Origin: Halalkalibacter akibai JCM 9157
GTDB taxonomy: Bacteria; Bacillota; Bacilli; Bacillales; Bacillaceae_D
NCBI RefSeq assembly: GCF_000513135.1
Contig: NZ_BAUV01000005.1
Location: 62,001-126,000, forward strand
Length of the DNA stretch: 64,000 nucleotides
Direction: 5' to 3'
Both the position numbers and the translations under genes were made by a program. Position 1 is the first letter of the stretch, and each line of letters opens with the position of its first letter. Below are positions 7,860 to 18,100 of this stretch, in pieces. A model generated the notes under the pieces. The model made no database searches and was not told where the DNA came from. It saw nothing but the letters and a program-made list of their open reading frames with translations.

Positions 7860-8453
7860 TTAATAGTCAAGTGAAGTCACTCGTGTTGGGTGCCTGACCC
7901 CCAGCGCTTTAAAGCGCTGGGGGTCAGGCACCTTTTTTTCCTTTTTTATCACTTTTTTAAGGGAGAGGGCATTATCGCGCATTTTCCTTAATGCATTTTT
8001 CTTTAATTGATGAACCGAGTTTCTTGAAGTGCCAAATGTTAGTTGGATTTCCGATGGTTTTTTTTGTAAAACAATTGCTTCGTACACCCAGGTTTTTTCC
8101 TTTTCGGTTAGATTCCAAAGGTACGCTTCGAGTAATTCATACTCGAGGGGGATTGGGCCACCTTTGCTCGGAACCAACTCGATGGTTTCCTCTTCGGTAA
8201 AAGCATGGCGTTCATTATATGTTGTTTCTTTTGTGAGGTGGGTGAGCATTCGACCGCGAATAAACGAGATCGCGTACGTTGAAAACTTGCCTTTATCAGG
8301 GTTAAATTGTTGATATGCGTCCCAAAGAGCAATACAACCAACCTGGTAAAACTCATCAAAATCTTTGTATAACCGTAAAGAGACGAATTGTTTCTTTATC
8401 GCTTTTTCATACAGACGTAACACTTCTTCAAAAGGTTGGTCTTGTATATTCAC
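7860..8453 (-). CDS. sigma-70 family RNA polymerase sigma factor with a repeat-derived C-terminal tail
   Basis: A 197-residue sigma factor. Region 2 includes FYQVGCIALWDAYQQF and KGKFSTYAISFIRGRM, and region 4 contains LTEKEKTWVYEAI and a helix-turn-helix around PSEIQLTFGTSRNSVHQL. It resembles small stand-alone sigma factors (SigH/ComX-like) more than ECF factors. The last 23 residues (about 175-197) are odd: residues 175-189 are read straight through a 44-bp perfect palindrome (7889-7932), and the run KKEKK before them is read from its T-rich tail. The natural C-terminus was therefore probably replaced when the element inserted. No anti-sigma gene is adjacent. Confidence 0.85.
   Translation of the reverse strand: MNIQDQPFEEVLRLYEKAIKKQFVSLRLYKDFDEFYQVGCIALWDAYQQFNPDKGKFSTYAISFIRGRMLTHLTKETTYNERHAFTEEETIELVPSKGGPIPLEYELLEAYLWNLTEKEKTWVYEAIVLQKKPSEIQLTFGTSRNSVHQLKKNALRKMRDNALSLKKVIKKEKKVPDPQRFKALGVRHPTRVTSLDY
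7889..7932 (+). repeat. 44-bp perfect palindrome, GC-rich dispersed repeat copy A
   Basis: Left arm 7889-7910 (GGTGCCTGACCCCCAGCGC then TTT) is the exact reverse complement of 7911-7932. A T-rich tail (7933-7947) follows on the plus strand, so it looks like a strong plus-strand terminator. It lies inside the 3' end of the minus-strand sigma gene. Related copies are at 31791, 33628, 36959, 48197 and 49528. Confidence 0.95.
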
Positions 8454-8760
8454 TTTGCTTCCTTTTTGGAAAGCGCGCTTCCTTCTTTATTCCGTCGGTA
8501 GCTTTAAGATATCGAAAGAAAAGAGCATCGTCATTTGTCGAAATAACAATTAAACAAGTCGCTAAAAGGTTGAAAAATTCGTTTTTGTTAGGGAATTTTT
8601 AAAAAATGGAACAAGAGCGAGGTATGATTTTTAATAAAGTGTAATGTTTCTAACTAAAGGAAACATCCTCCAAATGAGGAGACGTTTTTGAATTGAGAAA
8701 AAGATAGAGATCGTTGAAAATAGAAGAAGTGTGTTCACGATAGAGAGGAGTGATGAATTC
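8454..8760. other. intergenic region between divergent sigma factor and acyltransferase genes
   Basis: About 300 bases without a gene. A small palindrome (core AAGCGCGCTT, about 8468-8477) lies just upstream of the sigma-factor start. A hairpin-like stretch near 8662-8692 (CATCCTC ... GAGGAGACG then TTTTT) may be a weak terminator or leader hairpin before the acyltransferase. No clear promoter was recognised. Confidence 0.4.
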
Positions 8761-9855
8761 GTGAGTCGAAAGGAAATGAATGAAATACATTGGCTCCGGA
8801 TCATTGCTTGTTTGAGTGTTGTCCTCACTCATGCTGTGAGTAGAGTGTTAACCGATTTCTCTGTGACCGGGGACGAAAGGGTTCTGTATAGGACTTTTCA
8901 GATGATGTTGCTTTATGGGACACCAATGTTTGTGTTAATTTCAACGATTGTTATGACACATGCTTATAAAGAGAAGATCCCACAAGGCTTTTTAAAAAAG
9001 AGAGTAAGTTTTATTTTAATCCCTTATATGGTGATGGCTACATTTTATGCTAGTGACAAATTCTACCGCTATAATTGGACAATAAACGATTTTGCCAAAG
9101 AACTGGGCTATAACTTGATTGGACAATGGCATGGATATTTTGTTTTAATTATTTTTCAGTTTTACCTTATTCACTTGTTATTTATTAAATATATGAAAAA
9201 GTATAAACCATTGGTTGTTTTAACCATAAGTTTTGTTATTAGCGTTGGTTATTGGATAAGCTTCTATTTTTATTGGATTGATTACGTGAATCAGTCGAGT
9301 TACCTAACTCTGTTCTTTTCAAGAATTCTATTTGTTGGTTGGTTATTTTATTATGTTGTTGCTTTTTATTGTGGAAGGAACTATGAACGCTTTACACAGA
9401 TGCTAAATAAAAATTGGCTTTTGATACTAGTAGGAACCGTTGCTTCAGCATTACTCGTTCAAACTATATTTCATTCAGGATTGCTTATGCGAGTGACATC
9501 AGCTCGTTTTGATCTAATCCCTTACACCGTTTTTATTTTCTTTTTGTTTTTCTACATGGCCTCAAAAGTAAGACGAGTACCGAGATCACTTGTGTTGATC
9601 AGTGTATATTCATACGGTATCTATTTGCTGCACCCGTTTGCTCAGACGGTGACTAGTAGGTTTTTCTCATCTGCTGAAATTAGTGAATATCAGTATTTGC
9701 TTATTCAGTTTCTAGCTGGAGTAGTTATGCCGATGATTATCATCTTTTTTATATCGCAATTTCGATATGGTGTTTATATGATTGGAAAAACGCCTGTTCG
9801 AACTCGAAAAACATCTAAACAATTAGGAAAGCCCAAAATTGAACAAGCTGTTTAA
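8761..9855 (+). CDS. acyltransferase 3 family membrane protein
   Basis: A 364-residue polytopic protein (about 10 helices) of the Acyl_transf_3 family. It begins with the diagnostic IHWLRIIACLSVVLTHA, whose His is the family's proposed catalytic residue, and a later RRVPRSLVLISVYSYGIYLLHP segment is also typical. Members move acetyl or other acyl groups onto surface polysaccharides or peptidoglycan. GTG 8761 is favoured because GAGAGGAG (8743-8750) lies 10 bases upstream; ATG 8776, preceded by AAAGG, is an alternative. It is monocistronic, and its substrate is unknown. Confidence 0.85.
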   Translation: MSRKEMNEIHWLRIIACLSVVLTHAVSRVLTDFSVTGDERVLYRTFQMMLLYGTPMFVLISTIVMTHAYKEKIPQGFLKKRVSFILIPYMVMATFYASDKFYRYNWTINDFAKELGYNLIGQWHGYFVLIIFQFYLIHLLFIKYMKKYKPLVVLTISFVISVGYWISFYFYWIDYVNQSSYLTLFFSRILFVGWLFYYVVAFYCGRNYERFTQMLNKNWLLILVGTVASALLVQTIFHSGLLMRVTSARFDLIPYTVFIFFLFFYMASKVRRVPRSLVLISVYSYGIYLLHPFAQTVTSRFFSSAEISEYQYLLIQFLAGVVMPMIIIFFISQFRYGVYMIGKTPVRTRKTSKQLGKPKIEQAV

Positions 9856-10230
9856 ACTCTAATTAGTTACCTAGTTGGAAGGTATAAATGTAATGTATAA
9901 ACGTAATTTTGCCATTTACAGAAGTGATACTTACTGATATGATAAATCAGTTAAAATGAGTGGAGCTAATAACACTGACACAGAAGATAATAAAATAGGG
10001 TAGGTTTGTAGGGCCACTGAAATAAGGTTTTTTTACTTTTTCAGTGGTCTTTAAACTCATTGGGAATATTATTTGTTTTGTGTAGTGGCTCTGAAATGAA
10101 TATAACTATTGTATGTTCACTCACTAACTAAATAAGGAAGCTGTTAAAAGTGCCCTCACTTAAGTGCCAAACAATCTTTTAACCTACCCGTTTTTACTAG
10201 ATAAATTATAATTGAGAAGGAGGACGTTTT
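9856..10230 (+). other. 375-base intergenic region with one hairpin
   Basis: No gene seen. GGCCACTGAAA (10012-10022) pairs with TTTCAGTGGTC (10039-10049), giving a hairpin with a T-rich loop. It could be a weak terminator for the acyltransferase or a leader structure of the exporter. Nothing else could be assigned. Confidence 0.45.
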
Positions 10231-11733
10231 TTGAATGCTAATAATGTAGAAACTAGCGAAACAATCTCAGAAGGTGAATTCAAACGAATTCCAATAATGG
10301 TTTCATTGATTATTGGTGTATTCTTTGCAATTTTGAATGAAACCCTTTTGAACGTTGCTTATGTCCAATTAATGAATGATTTTGGGGTAACTACATCAAC
10401 GATTCAGTGGTTAACAACAGGCTTTCTACTTGTCGTCGGGATTTTAATTCCAATTACGGCACTGATCCTACAATGGTTTACAACGAGGCAAATCTTTTTA
10501 GGTGCGATGAGTATTTTTGCAGTCGGAACATTGATTTGTGCATTTGCTCCAAACTTTCCGTTATTATTAATTGGTCGTTTAGTCCAAGCCGTTGGGACCG
10601 GTCTTCTCATTCCTGTAATGATGAATACCGTATTAGTTCTTTTTCCTAAGGAAAAACGAGGATCAGCAATGGGGATGGTCAGTCTAGTCATCATGGTTGC
10701 TCCTGCAATTGGACCAACACTTTCAGGGATTATTGTAGAAATGTTCCACTGGCGTTTCTTATTTATTTTTGTTTTGCCATTTATTGCATTCTCACTGGTT
10801 TTTGCTTTCATCTATTTGAAAAATATTACAAAATTAACAAAACCAAAGGTGGATATCCCCTCCATTGTTTTCTCAACCTTAGGATTCGGTGGGATCGTTT
10901 TTGGTTTCAGTCAAGCTGGTAAAGGAACAGCAGGTTGGTCCCACCCAGAAGTTTATCTTTTTATTGTAGTAGGGATCATCTCGTTAATTATTTTTGTGAA
11001 GCGCCAGTTACAGCTGAAGGAACCGATGCTTGATGTCCGAGCATTTCGCTTTCCGATGTTTACTCTTGCTACCATTTTAACAGTTGTATTGATGATGACG
11101 TTGTTTTCAACGTTCATTATCCTGCCTTTGTTTTTACAGCAGGGACTTCTATTTACCGCTTTTGCGACAGGTCTTGCCTTTTTACCAGGAGGAATTATTA
11201 ATGGAATTGCCTCTCAAACGTCTGGTAGATTGTATGATAAATTTGGTCCAAGGGCTCTCGTCATACCAGGGGCATTAATTGTTGTTATTGTCATGTTCTT
11301 TTTTTCAAAAGTTACGATTTTAACTTCTTTTACGACTTTTATAGTATTGCATTGTTTGTTAATGTTTGGAGTGGCCCTGATCATGACACCTATTCAAACA
11401 AATGGATTGAACCAGTTGCCACCGAAATACTATCCACATGGGGCAGCCATTCTAAATACATTAGTTCAAGTGGCTGGTGCGATTGGGATTGCCGTATTTG
11501 TGACTGTACTAAGCTCTAGCCAAGCGAGATTTTTGGAGAATGTTGGTGGCAATGTAGAAGCAAATCAAGCCGAGGCATTAATAGCAGGCGTTCAAAGTGT
11601 ATTTGCAATCGGGTTTGTGTTTGCGAGTATTTGTTTATTTTTAGCCTTGTTTATAAAGCGCCCAGTTACAAGCGAAGGGCTAGATATTTTAGAAGAAAAA
11701 GAGAAGGATAAACCGGTACATTTAACGCCTTAA
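10231..11733 (+). CDS. MFS drug exporter, DHA2 (EmrB/QacA/LmrB-like) family
   Basis: A 500-residue protein with about 14 transmembrane helices, the length and count of the DHA2 group of proton-driven multidrug exporters. Visible features are the helix-1 segment FFAILNETLLNVAYVQLM, motif A-like LQWFTTRQIFLGAM, the helix-4 Arg segment LLIGRLVQAVGTGLLIPVMM and motif C-like VAPAIGPTLSGII. The start is TTG at 10231 with AAGGAGG (10217-10223) 7 bases upstream. The closest named relatives are LmrB/YhcA-type exporters, and the substrate cannot be told. No TetR or MarR gene adjoins, so regulation is not evident. Confidence 0.88.
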   Translation: MNANNVETSETISEGEFKRIPIMVSLIIGVFFAILNETLLNVAYVQLMNDFGVTTSTIQWLTTGFLLVVGILIPITALILQWFTTRQIFLGAMSIFAVGTLICAFAPNFPLLLIGRLVQAVGTGLLIPVMMNTVLVLFPKEKRGSAMGMVSLVIMVAPAIGPTLSGIIVEMFHWRFLFIFVLPFIAFSLVFAFIYLKNITKLTKPKVDIPSIVFSTLGFGGIVFGFSQAGKGTAGWSHPEVYLFIVVGIISLIIFVKRQLQLKEPMLDVRAFRFPMFTLATILTVVLMMTLFSTFIILPLFLQQGLLFTAFATGLAFLPGGIINGIASQTSGRLYDKFGPRALVIPGALIVVIVMFFFSKVTILTSFTTFIVLHCLLMFGVALIMTPIQTNGLNQLPPKYYPHGAAILNTLVQVAGAIGIAVFVTVLSSSQARFLENVGGNVEANQAEALIAGVQSVFAIGFVFASICLFLALFIKRPVTSEGLDILEEKEKDKPVHLTP

Positions 11734-11770
11734 CGGATTTTAAACATAAATTCAATAGAACATTCATACA

Positions 11771-11803
11771 TCTACCTTTTTAGAAAAGGGTAGGTGTTTT
11801 TTT
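11771..11803 (+). terminator. terminator after the MFS exporter
   Basis: CTACCTTTT (11772-11780) pairs with AAAAGGGTAG (11784-11793) and is followed by a TTTTTTT run. The rest of the gap up to 12087 holds only a weak hairpin (GGCTACC ... GGGTAGTC, about 11991-12014) and no gene. Confidence 0.8.
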
Positions 11804-12087
11804 GTTGCCATAACCTAACTGTATAGGACAAATATTGACAATAAAAAGGGATATAAAGTTTAGCTTATTGTAATGAAGTGATATAATTATAAAGAGAAAA
11901 ATTAGTTTTATTCTAGAAACAAATCACTATGCTTCTGGCATTAAGAAAGAGTGGTTGTGTCTTAATAATTGTTTATTATTTTATGAAATCATGGCTACCT
12001 AAATCATGGGTAGTCTTCTTTAATTACAGTTGAAAGAACAAAAAACTATTGTGAATATGAAAATAATCTTTAAAAGGAGGGGTTAAA

Positions 12088-15000
12088 TTGAGTGAGATTT
12101 TTAATCAACTAGAAAAGATAATAGATGAACATTATCTTACAGAAAAGATTTTTATAGTGCCGTCTCATCGTGATGGGAAGCTTGCGATCCGAGCTTTAAC
12201 GAAAAGGGGAAAACATGTATTAAATGTCAAAGTACAAACATTTCACGATTTGGCTCAGGAACAGGTTCAACCGGTATTAAGAAAGAGTGGGCAGTCACCC
12301 TTGCCCAATGTAGTGGGTAGACAGTTTATTTATCAAGCGTTAAAACAACTTAAAAAGAAGAAAGAACTGTCCTATTTCAAGGATGTTCAATTTAATCCAT
12401 CTTTCTGTCAGGCGTTCTACCAAACCCTATTAGATTTGAAACAAGTAAATGTCAGTCTGGAAAATTTTCCGATGGATGCTTTCTTAAAATCGGACAAAGG
12501 ACAAGATATCGAGAAAGTTTTTACAATATATGAAGAAAAGAGAAAGCAAGCGCAGTTTATGGATGTGGCCGATTTATTCCAACTGGCGAAAAAGACAGAG
12601 TCCACTGCACGAACAGATGCAGTCTATATCTTTTTTCCGCATGAAGCTTATCACGTAGTTGAGAAAGAATTTTTTCTTCATTACACAAAAGAAGCAACAG
12701 TTATTCCACTAGCTCTTCCTGAAATTGAGGGCTTAGAACCTCTTTCGGCAATGGTTAAGTGTGAGGAACCGGTTACTACTGACCATCCGTTTAAACATAT
12801 CTTTGATGTTGAAAAAGCGATAGAAGAAGGGATGCCTTCTTTTGAATTAACAGCAACGATAAGTGAGGATGAGGAAATTCAAAGTGTTTATCGCCGTATG
12901 AAGCAAGAGGAAATCCCATTTGATCAGACCGTGCTTTTTTACACGAGCCAGCGGCCATACATCGAGAGTTTAAGACGTCTTCAGCAAAAATTAAACCTTC
13001 CAATCACTTATGGAGAAGGAATTTCAATGGAGTTAACGAAACCAGGGAAGTTTCTTAAAGGCCTATTTCGCTGGATTCGTGATGATTTTAATGTCGCTAC
13101 TTTAGCGAAACTGATTCGTGAAGATACGTTCGAAAAACTACCTTTACACCAAGAGCGCTTAATTAAATTATTAAAAGAAAGTGACATCCGGTGGGGAAAA
13201 GAACGTTATCTCCAAAAGTTACAAGAGAGATTAAACGTTTTTGTTGAGAAACAAGAGCAAGGATCGAATGTTGATTATCAATTGGATCAATACAAAGAAT
13301 TATATAAGTGGACTGCGAAAATCCTTGCTCTGATTCCAGCAGCAAAGCCTTGGGAGGAAATCAATTTTAATGATTGGCTAATCAATGTGAAAGAGCTAAT
13401 CTCTGATTATGCAAATGGAAAAGAGCTTGCGAGAAATGAGCAAAATGTAGATCAGCAGTCTTTTGATAAGATCGCAAAAGATCTCATGATAGAGGAGATC
13501 AAACAAATTATAGATGTTCAAGAGGAGCGCCTCACTCTTAGTGAAGCGATTAGCTTTACAGAACAATGGCTTCTTTCTTTGCCGGTAGGAGCTCGTAATC
13601 CTAAACCAGGTCATTTACACGTTTCTCCACATCGAAACGGTCTTTATGTGGACCGAGAACATGTTTTTATCGTCGGAATGGACAACGGGAAATTTCCTGG
13701 AAGAGTGAAGGAAGATCCATTGCTATTAGACCGGGAACGTAAGAAGATTCATGAAGAAATGACACTTGGAAAAGCATTTGTAAAACGAAATGGCTTTTTA
13801 TTTGTTCAAGTTCTTCTAGCAACAAAGGGGAAAGTTCAATTGAGCTTTCCGTTTATGGACACGGTTGATAATCGTCAAAGCTCTCCTGCTCATCTGTTCT
13901 TACAACTGTTTAGAATACAAATGAATAATCCGGACAGTACAGGTGAAGATTTAATGGAGAAAATGGCCGAGAATGTTCATTTCATAAGAGAAGATGTAGG
14001 TTCGATGCTTCAGCAAGCGGAGTGGTTCGGTACGCAAATATGGAATAATCACGAACTAGATCAAAGCTTGTTACAAGAAGGTTCGTTTGAAAATATACAA
14101 CAAGGCTTTAAAGCAAGAGCAGCTCGTTTAATGGAGCAAGTCACAGAACATGATGGATTTGTAGAGTATGAAGGAAATAACCTCGACCCACGCGAAAATC
14201 AATCTATGCTTTCTACGAGTAAGCTAGAGCAATTAGGTACCTGTCCATATTCCTTTTTTCTACGGCATATCTTGAAAATAGAAGAGGAAGAGGAGGAAGA
14301 GTTCGACCGATACTCTTGGCTTGACGCAGCTACAAGAGGAAGTGTGCTTCATGACGTATTTGAACGTTTTTACAGGTTGTTACATGAAAAGAAAGAAAAA
14401 CCAAGCTTTGAAAAACATTTATCTGTCATTCTTTCTCTCTGTGATGACGTGTTGCTTGAAAAAAGAGAACTTCAGCTTCCACCGAGTGAAATGGTGTTTG
14501 AATTAGAACGACAAGAGATGTTAGAGTCATGCGGCTTGTTTCTAAAAGCAGAGGAAGAAGCCAGTGAAGATGGAGAGCCATTATTTTTTGAATTTACGTT
14601 TGGAATGGACGGAAAAGAACCGGCTGTTATTGATCTTCCTAACGGGAAACAGCTTCAGCTACGTGGGAAAATAGACAGAATTGATAGAAGACCTGACGGC
14701 ACGTATTCTATCATTGATTATAAAACCGGAAGTTCGTACGGCTACGGAGAAAAGAAGTATTTTAATGGTGGTAGAAAGTTGCAACATATTCTTTATGCCC
14801 AAGCTTTTGAGAAATTAGTTGAGCATGAAGGTGGTCGTGTAAGTTCAAGTGTTTATGTGTTTCCAACATTAAAAGGGCAAGGCGAACGTGCTTACAGAAC
14901 TCATACAGAAGAACAAAAACAGGCTTTCATTCAAATCGTTGATCATCTTTGTAATTACTTAAAAGAAGGACACTTTCCTTATACCGATAATGAAGATGAT

Positions 15001-15129
15001 TGTAAGTTTTGTAACTTTAAAAGTATTTGCAGTCGCCACACGTACGACCAAGAATTACTTAATAAGAAAGCAAAAGATGAGCGGGCAAAAGGCTGGCAAG
15101 CATTAGAGGCGGTGAGAAAGCATGACTAA
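12088..15129 (+). CDS. AddB/RexB-like PD-(D/E)XK nuclease with iron-sulfur cluster motif (divergent)
   Basis: A 1013-residue protein. The C-terminal part is an AddB-type nuclease: D863 in GKIDRID, the D877-x-K879 pair in IIDYKTG, then a QHILYAQAF helix. The iron-sulfur cysteines are C719 (CPYSFF), C972, C975 and C981 (CKFCNFKSIC). The N-terminal part looks like an inactive SF1 helicase core: it opens with EKIFIVPSHRDGKLAI where canonical B. subtilis AddB has a GRSGSGKT Walker A, and no Walker A is seen. It is about 150 residues shorter than canonical AddB. The TTG start follows AAAGGAGGGG (12073-12082) by 5-6 bases. It overlaps the helicase gene by 8 bases, so the two should form a heterodimeric helicase-nuclease. 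Confidence 0.85.
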   Translation: MSEIFNQLEKIIDEHYLTEKIFIVPSHRDGKLAIRALTKRGKHVLNVKVQTFHDLAQEQVQPVLRKSGQSPLPNVVGRQFIYQALKQLKKKKELSYFKDVQFNPSFCQAFYQTLLDLKQVNVSLENFPMDAFLKSDKGQDIEKVFTIYEEKRKQAQFMDVADLFQLAKKTESTARTDAVYIFFPHEAYHVVEKEFFLHYTKEATVIPLALPEIEGLEPLSAMVKCEEPVTTDHPFKHIFDVEKAIEEGMPSFELTATISEDEEIQSVYRRMKQEEIPFDQTVLFYTSQRPYIESLRRLQQKLNLPITYGEGISMELTKPGKFLKGLFRWIRDDFNVATLAKLIREDTFEKLPLHQERLIKLLKESDIRWGKERYLQKLQERLNVFVEKQEQGSNVDYQLDQYKELYKWTAKILALIPAAKPWEEINFNDWLINVKELISDYANGKELARNEQNVDQQSFDKIAKDLMIEEIKQIIDVQEERLTLSEAISFTEQWLLSLPVGARNPKPGHLHVSPHRNGLYVDREHVFIVGMDNGKFPGRVKEDPLLLDRERKKIHEEMTLGKAFVKRNGFLFVQVLLATKGKVQLSFPFMDTVDNRQSSPAHLFLQLFRIQMNNPDSTGEDLMEKMAENVHFIREDVGSMLQQAEWFGTQIWNNHELDQSLLQEGSFENIQQGFKARAARLMEQVTEHDGFVEYEGNNLDPRENQSMLSTSKLEQLGTCPYSFFLRHILKIEEEEEEEFDRYSWLDAATRGSVLHDVFERFYRLLHEKKEKPSFEKHLSVILSLCDDVLLEKRELQLPPSEMVFELERQEMLESCGLFLKAEEEASEDGEPLFFEFTFGMDGKEPAVIDLPNGKQLQLRGKIDRIDRRPDGTYSIIDYKTGSSYGYGEKKYFNGGRKLQHILYAQAFEKLVEHEGGRVSSSVYVFPTLKGQGERAYRTHTEEQKQAFIQIVDHLCNYLKEGHFPYTDNEDDCKFCNFKSICSRHTYDQELLNKKAKDERAKGWQALEAVRKHD

Positions 15130-18100
15130 TCGGGAAATCGTCGATCAACTGGAACGAGATAAAATATCAAATGAGTTAACAACGAACTTTTTGGTTGAAG
15201 CAGGAGCAGGGTCCGGGAAGACTCACAGTCTTGTTGAACGAATGGTAAATCTTGTGACAACGAATACGTTTAAGATTCAGCAAATTGTCGCCATTACTTT
15301 CACAAAAAAAGCAGCTGATGAGTTGAAGGAACGTTTTCAAACGGGACTAGAAAAAAAGCGGAAAGCAACAGATGATCCATTAGTGAAGCAAAGAGTGGAA
15401 GAAGCATTAGCTGATTTTGATCAATGTTATTTAGGCACTGTCCATGCTTTTTGTGCAAGACTTCTTAGAGAACGTCCGATTGAAGCTGGGCTTGATTTTG
15501 ATTTTACCGAAATTGACGAGCGTGAAGATAAGCAACTAGCGGATGAAGCTTGGGAACGTTACATTCAAGACATCAGACGCAAACAGAAAGATAAAATGGA
15601 TGAGCTAGGGGAGTTAGGTTTTAATATAGCTGAACTTCGAAATACGCTTCACTATCTAAGAGAATATGGCGATGTACATTGGCATTATGATGAGGTTGAA
15701 AAACCTTCTCTCACACCAGCTTTTACAGAACTTAAGAAGTTCATTGAATACACGAAACGCTCACTGCCAAAAGAAGAACCTGAAAAAGGCTATGATGCTC
15801 TGCAAAAGAAAATTTTAAAAACCATCATGCAGCTTAAATATTCAGACGTAGAACAAGAGAAAACCATCGTGCAGATGCTACGTCCGTATCAAAAGAAAAG
15901 TGCTGTAACATTAAATCGCTGGGAGAACAGTGATGAGGCAAAAGAAATACGCGATGAGATCCAGCTTTTGTTAGTAGAGGTGGTTCAACCGACGCTTGAA
16001 CGGTGGTTCGAGTACTGTCATAGCAAGCTGATTCCATTTTTAAAACCGGCACTAGCCTATTATCAAAGTCTTAAGAAAGAACGCTCCGCTTTGAATTTCC
16101 AAGACTTACTCGTGAATGCTGCTAAACTATTGAAAGAAAACAGTGAGGTGCGCCGTTATTTTCAACAAAAGTATGGTTGTCTGTTAGTCGATGAGTTTCA
16201 AGACACCGACCCGATTCAAGCGGAAATTATGCTTTATTTGACAGGGGAGGAATTGACTGAAAAGAACTGGACAAACATTACGCCGAGACAAGGAACTCTG
16301 TTTGTGGTTGGAGATCCAAAGCAATCAATCTACCGTTTCAGAAGAGCGGATATTGACATTTATCAGAGAGTTAAAGACATGATTGCTCAAACAGGCGGAG
16401 AAGTTCTTCATTTAACGATGAACTTCCGAACGATTACGGCAATTACAGAACCGCTAAATGCTGTGTTTGAAGGTCCCCTTCCTCCAGAAGAAACACCATT
16501 TCAAGCAGCCTTTCGACCATTAAACTCTTATAACATAGGGGAAAAAGATGAAGAAGGCTTAAAAGGTGTTTATCAACACATAGTTCCTTATAATCGGAAA
16601 GCGCAAGAGGTGTTAGAGGCAGACTCGACGGCCATTGCTCATTTTATTCGAAACACCTTAGATGAGGAAAAAGCACAGCCTAAAGACTTTATGGTACTTA
16701 CCCGTTACAACGGAAACTTAAAGGATTATGCGAAAAAACTTGAGGAGTACGGCATACCTGTTATGACTACGGGGGAAGTTTCCCTTGTAGAAGATGAAGA
16801 GATTCAAACGCTTGTTCATGTGATCCGTCTATTAACGGAGCCTTCGAACAGTCTTTACATGACCGCAGTCTTGCGAGGGCCATTATTTGGAATAAGCGAC
16901 CGTCTTCTATATGAATTTGTTTCAAATAGCGGGAAATTACAGGTAACGAAGCATATCCCTGAGCAATTAAAGGAAGAAGATAAGATTCTTTTAGAACAGG
17001 CTTTTTCAAAGATAAATAAATATTATAAATGGACGAAAGAAGACTTACCTTCTGCAGCGATTGAGAAAATAATGGATGATATCGGCTTATTATCAATTTA
17101 TATTAAATTACGTAAAACAAGAAGGGACTTTACCCGCCTGTATCAAGTGCTAGAACGGTTACGCACGTTTGAAGCCAATGGTAATAGTGAATTTCACTTA
17201 GTGGCTGAACGTCTTGTTGAAATGGTTCAAGAAGAAGCGATAGGTGAAATGACGTTACCGAATGAACAAAATGCGGTAAGAGTCATGAATGTTCATAAGT
17301 CGAAAGGCCTTGAAGCACCGATTGTCTTTTTAACGCAACCTAATAAGTTTATTGATACAGAAACTAAAATTAGTCAGCATATTAAACGACAGGGCACCGA
17401 TTCAATTGGTTATTTCTCGTTTCAAAATGATAAAGGCGAACTGATGGCCCAACCAGTTCATTGGAACGACTTTAGAAGCGAAGAATATCAATATCTGCAA
17501 GCAGAAGAGTTGCGTCTACTTTATGTGGCTGCAACTAGAGCGAAACAGATGTTGGTCGTTAGTGGCATGGAGAAAAACAATGAGAAAAATAATCCGTGGA
17601 ATATGCTACTTACAGGGATGGACCTTGAGTCACTTACTATTCCTGAAAATGTCGAACCACCTCAAGCTCTAACTCAAGTGAGGACGGATGTGGCACAATT
17701 TAAAGCGATTAAAGATGAATTGAAAAGTTGGATCGAACCACTATCTCAATCAACGTATAGTGAGTATAGTCCGACAGATGACACGAAAAAGCTTCCACAA
17801 GGGATTGAACGAGAAGACGGTGGAGGAAAAGCATGGGGAAGTGTCATTCATGCTGCATTTGAAGTAGTCTTAAAGGGGAAAGAACAGACAGAAGGCGAAG
17901 TTAAAGCCTTATTGGTAAAAGAAGGGCTAGCAACAGAACGCCTTCAAGAAGTATTGCAGACAGTCGAGCGTTTTAAAGAATCGGACTTATATCAACGAGT
18001 GAAGCAAGCTGACGCCTATTTTGTAGAAATGCCATTTTCACTCTCAGTAAAAAAAGGAGATCCCCTTTACTCACCAAATAACAAAAGTGACGTTGTTTTT

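Noticed and set aside
7860-8453. Treating the sigma factor as a pseudogene because of the inserted palindrome
   Set aside because: All conserved regions are intact upstream and the frame stays open; only the C-terminal tail is changed.
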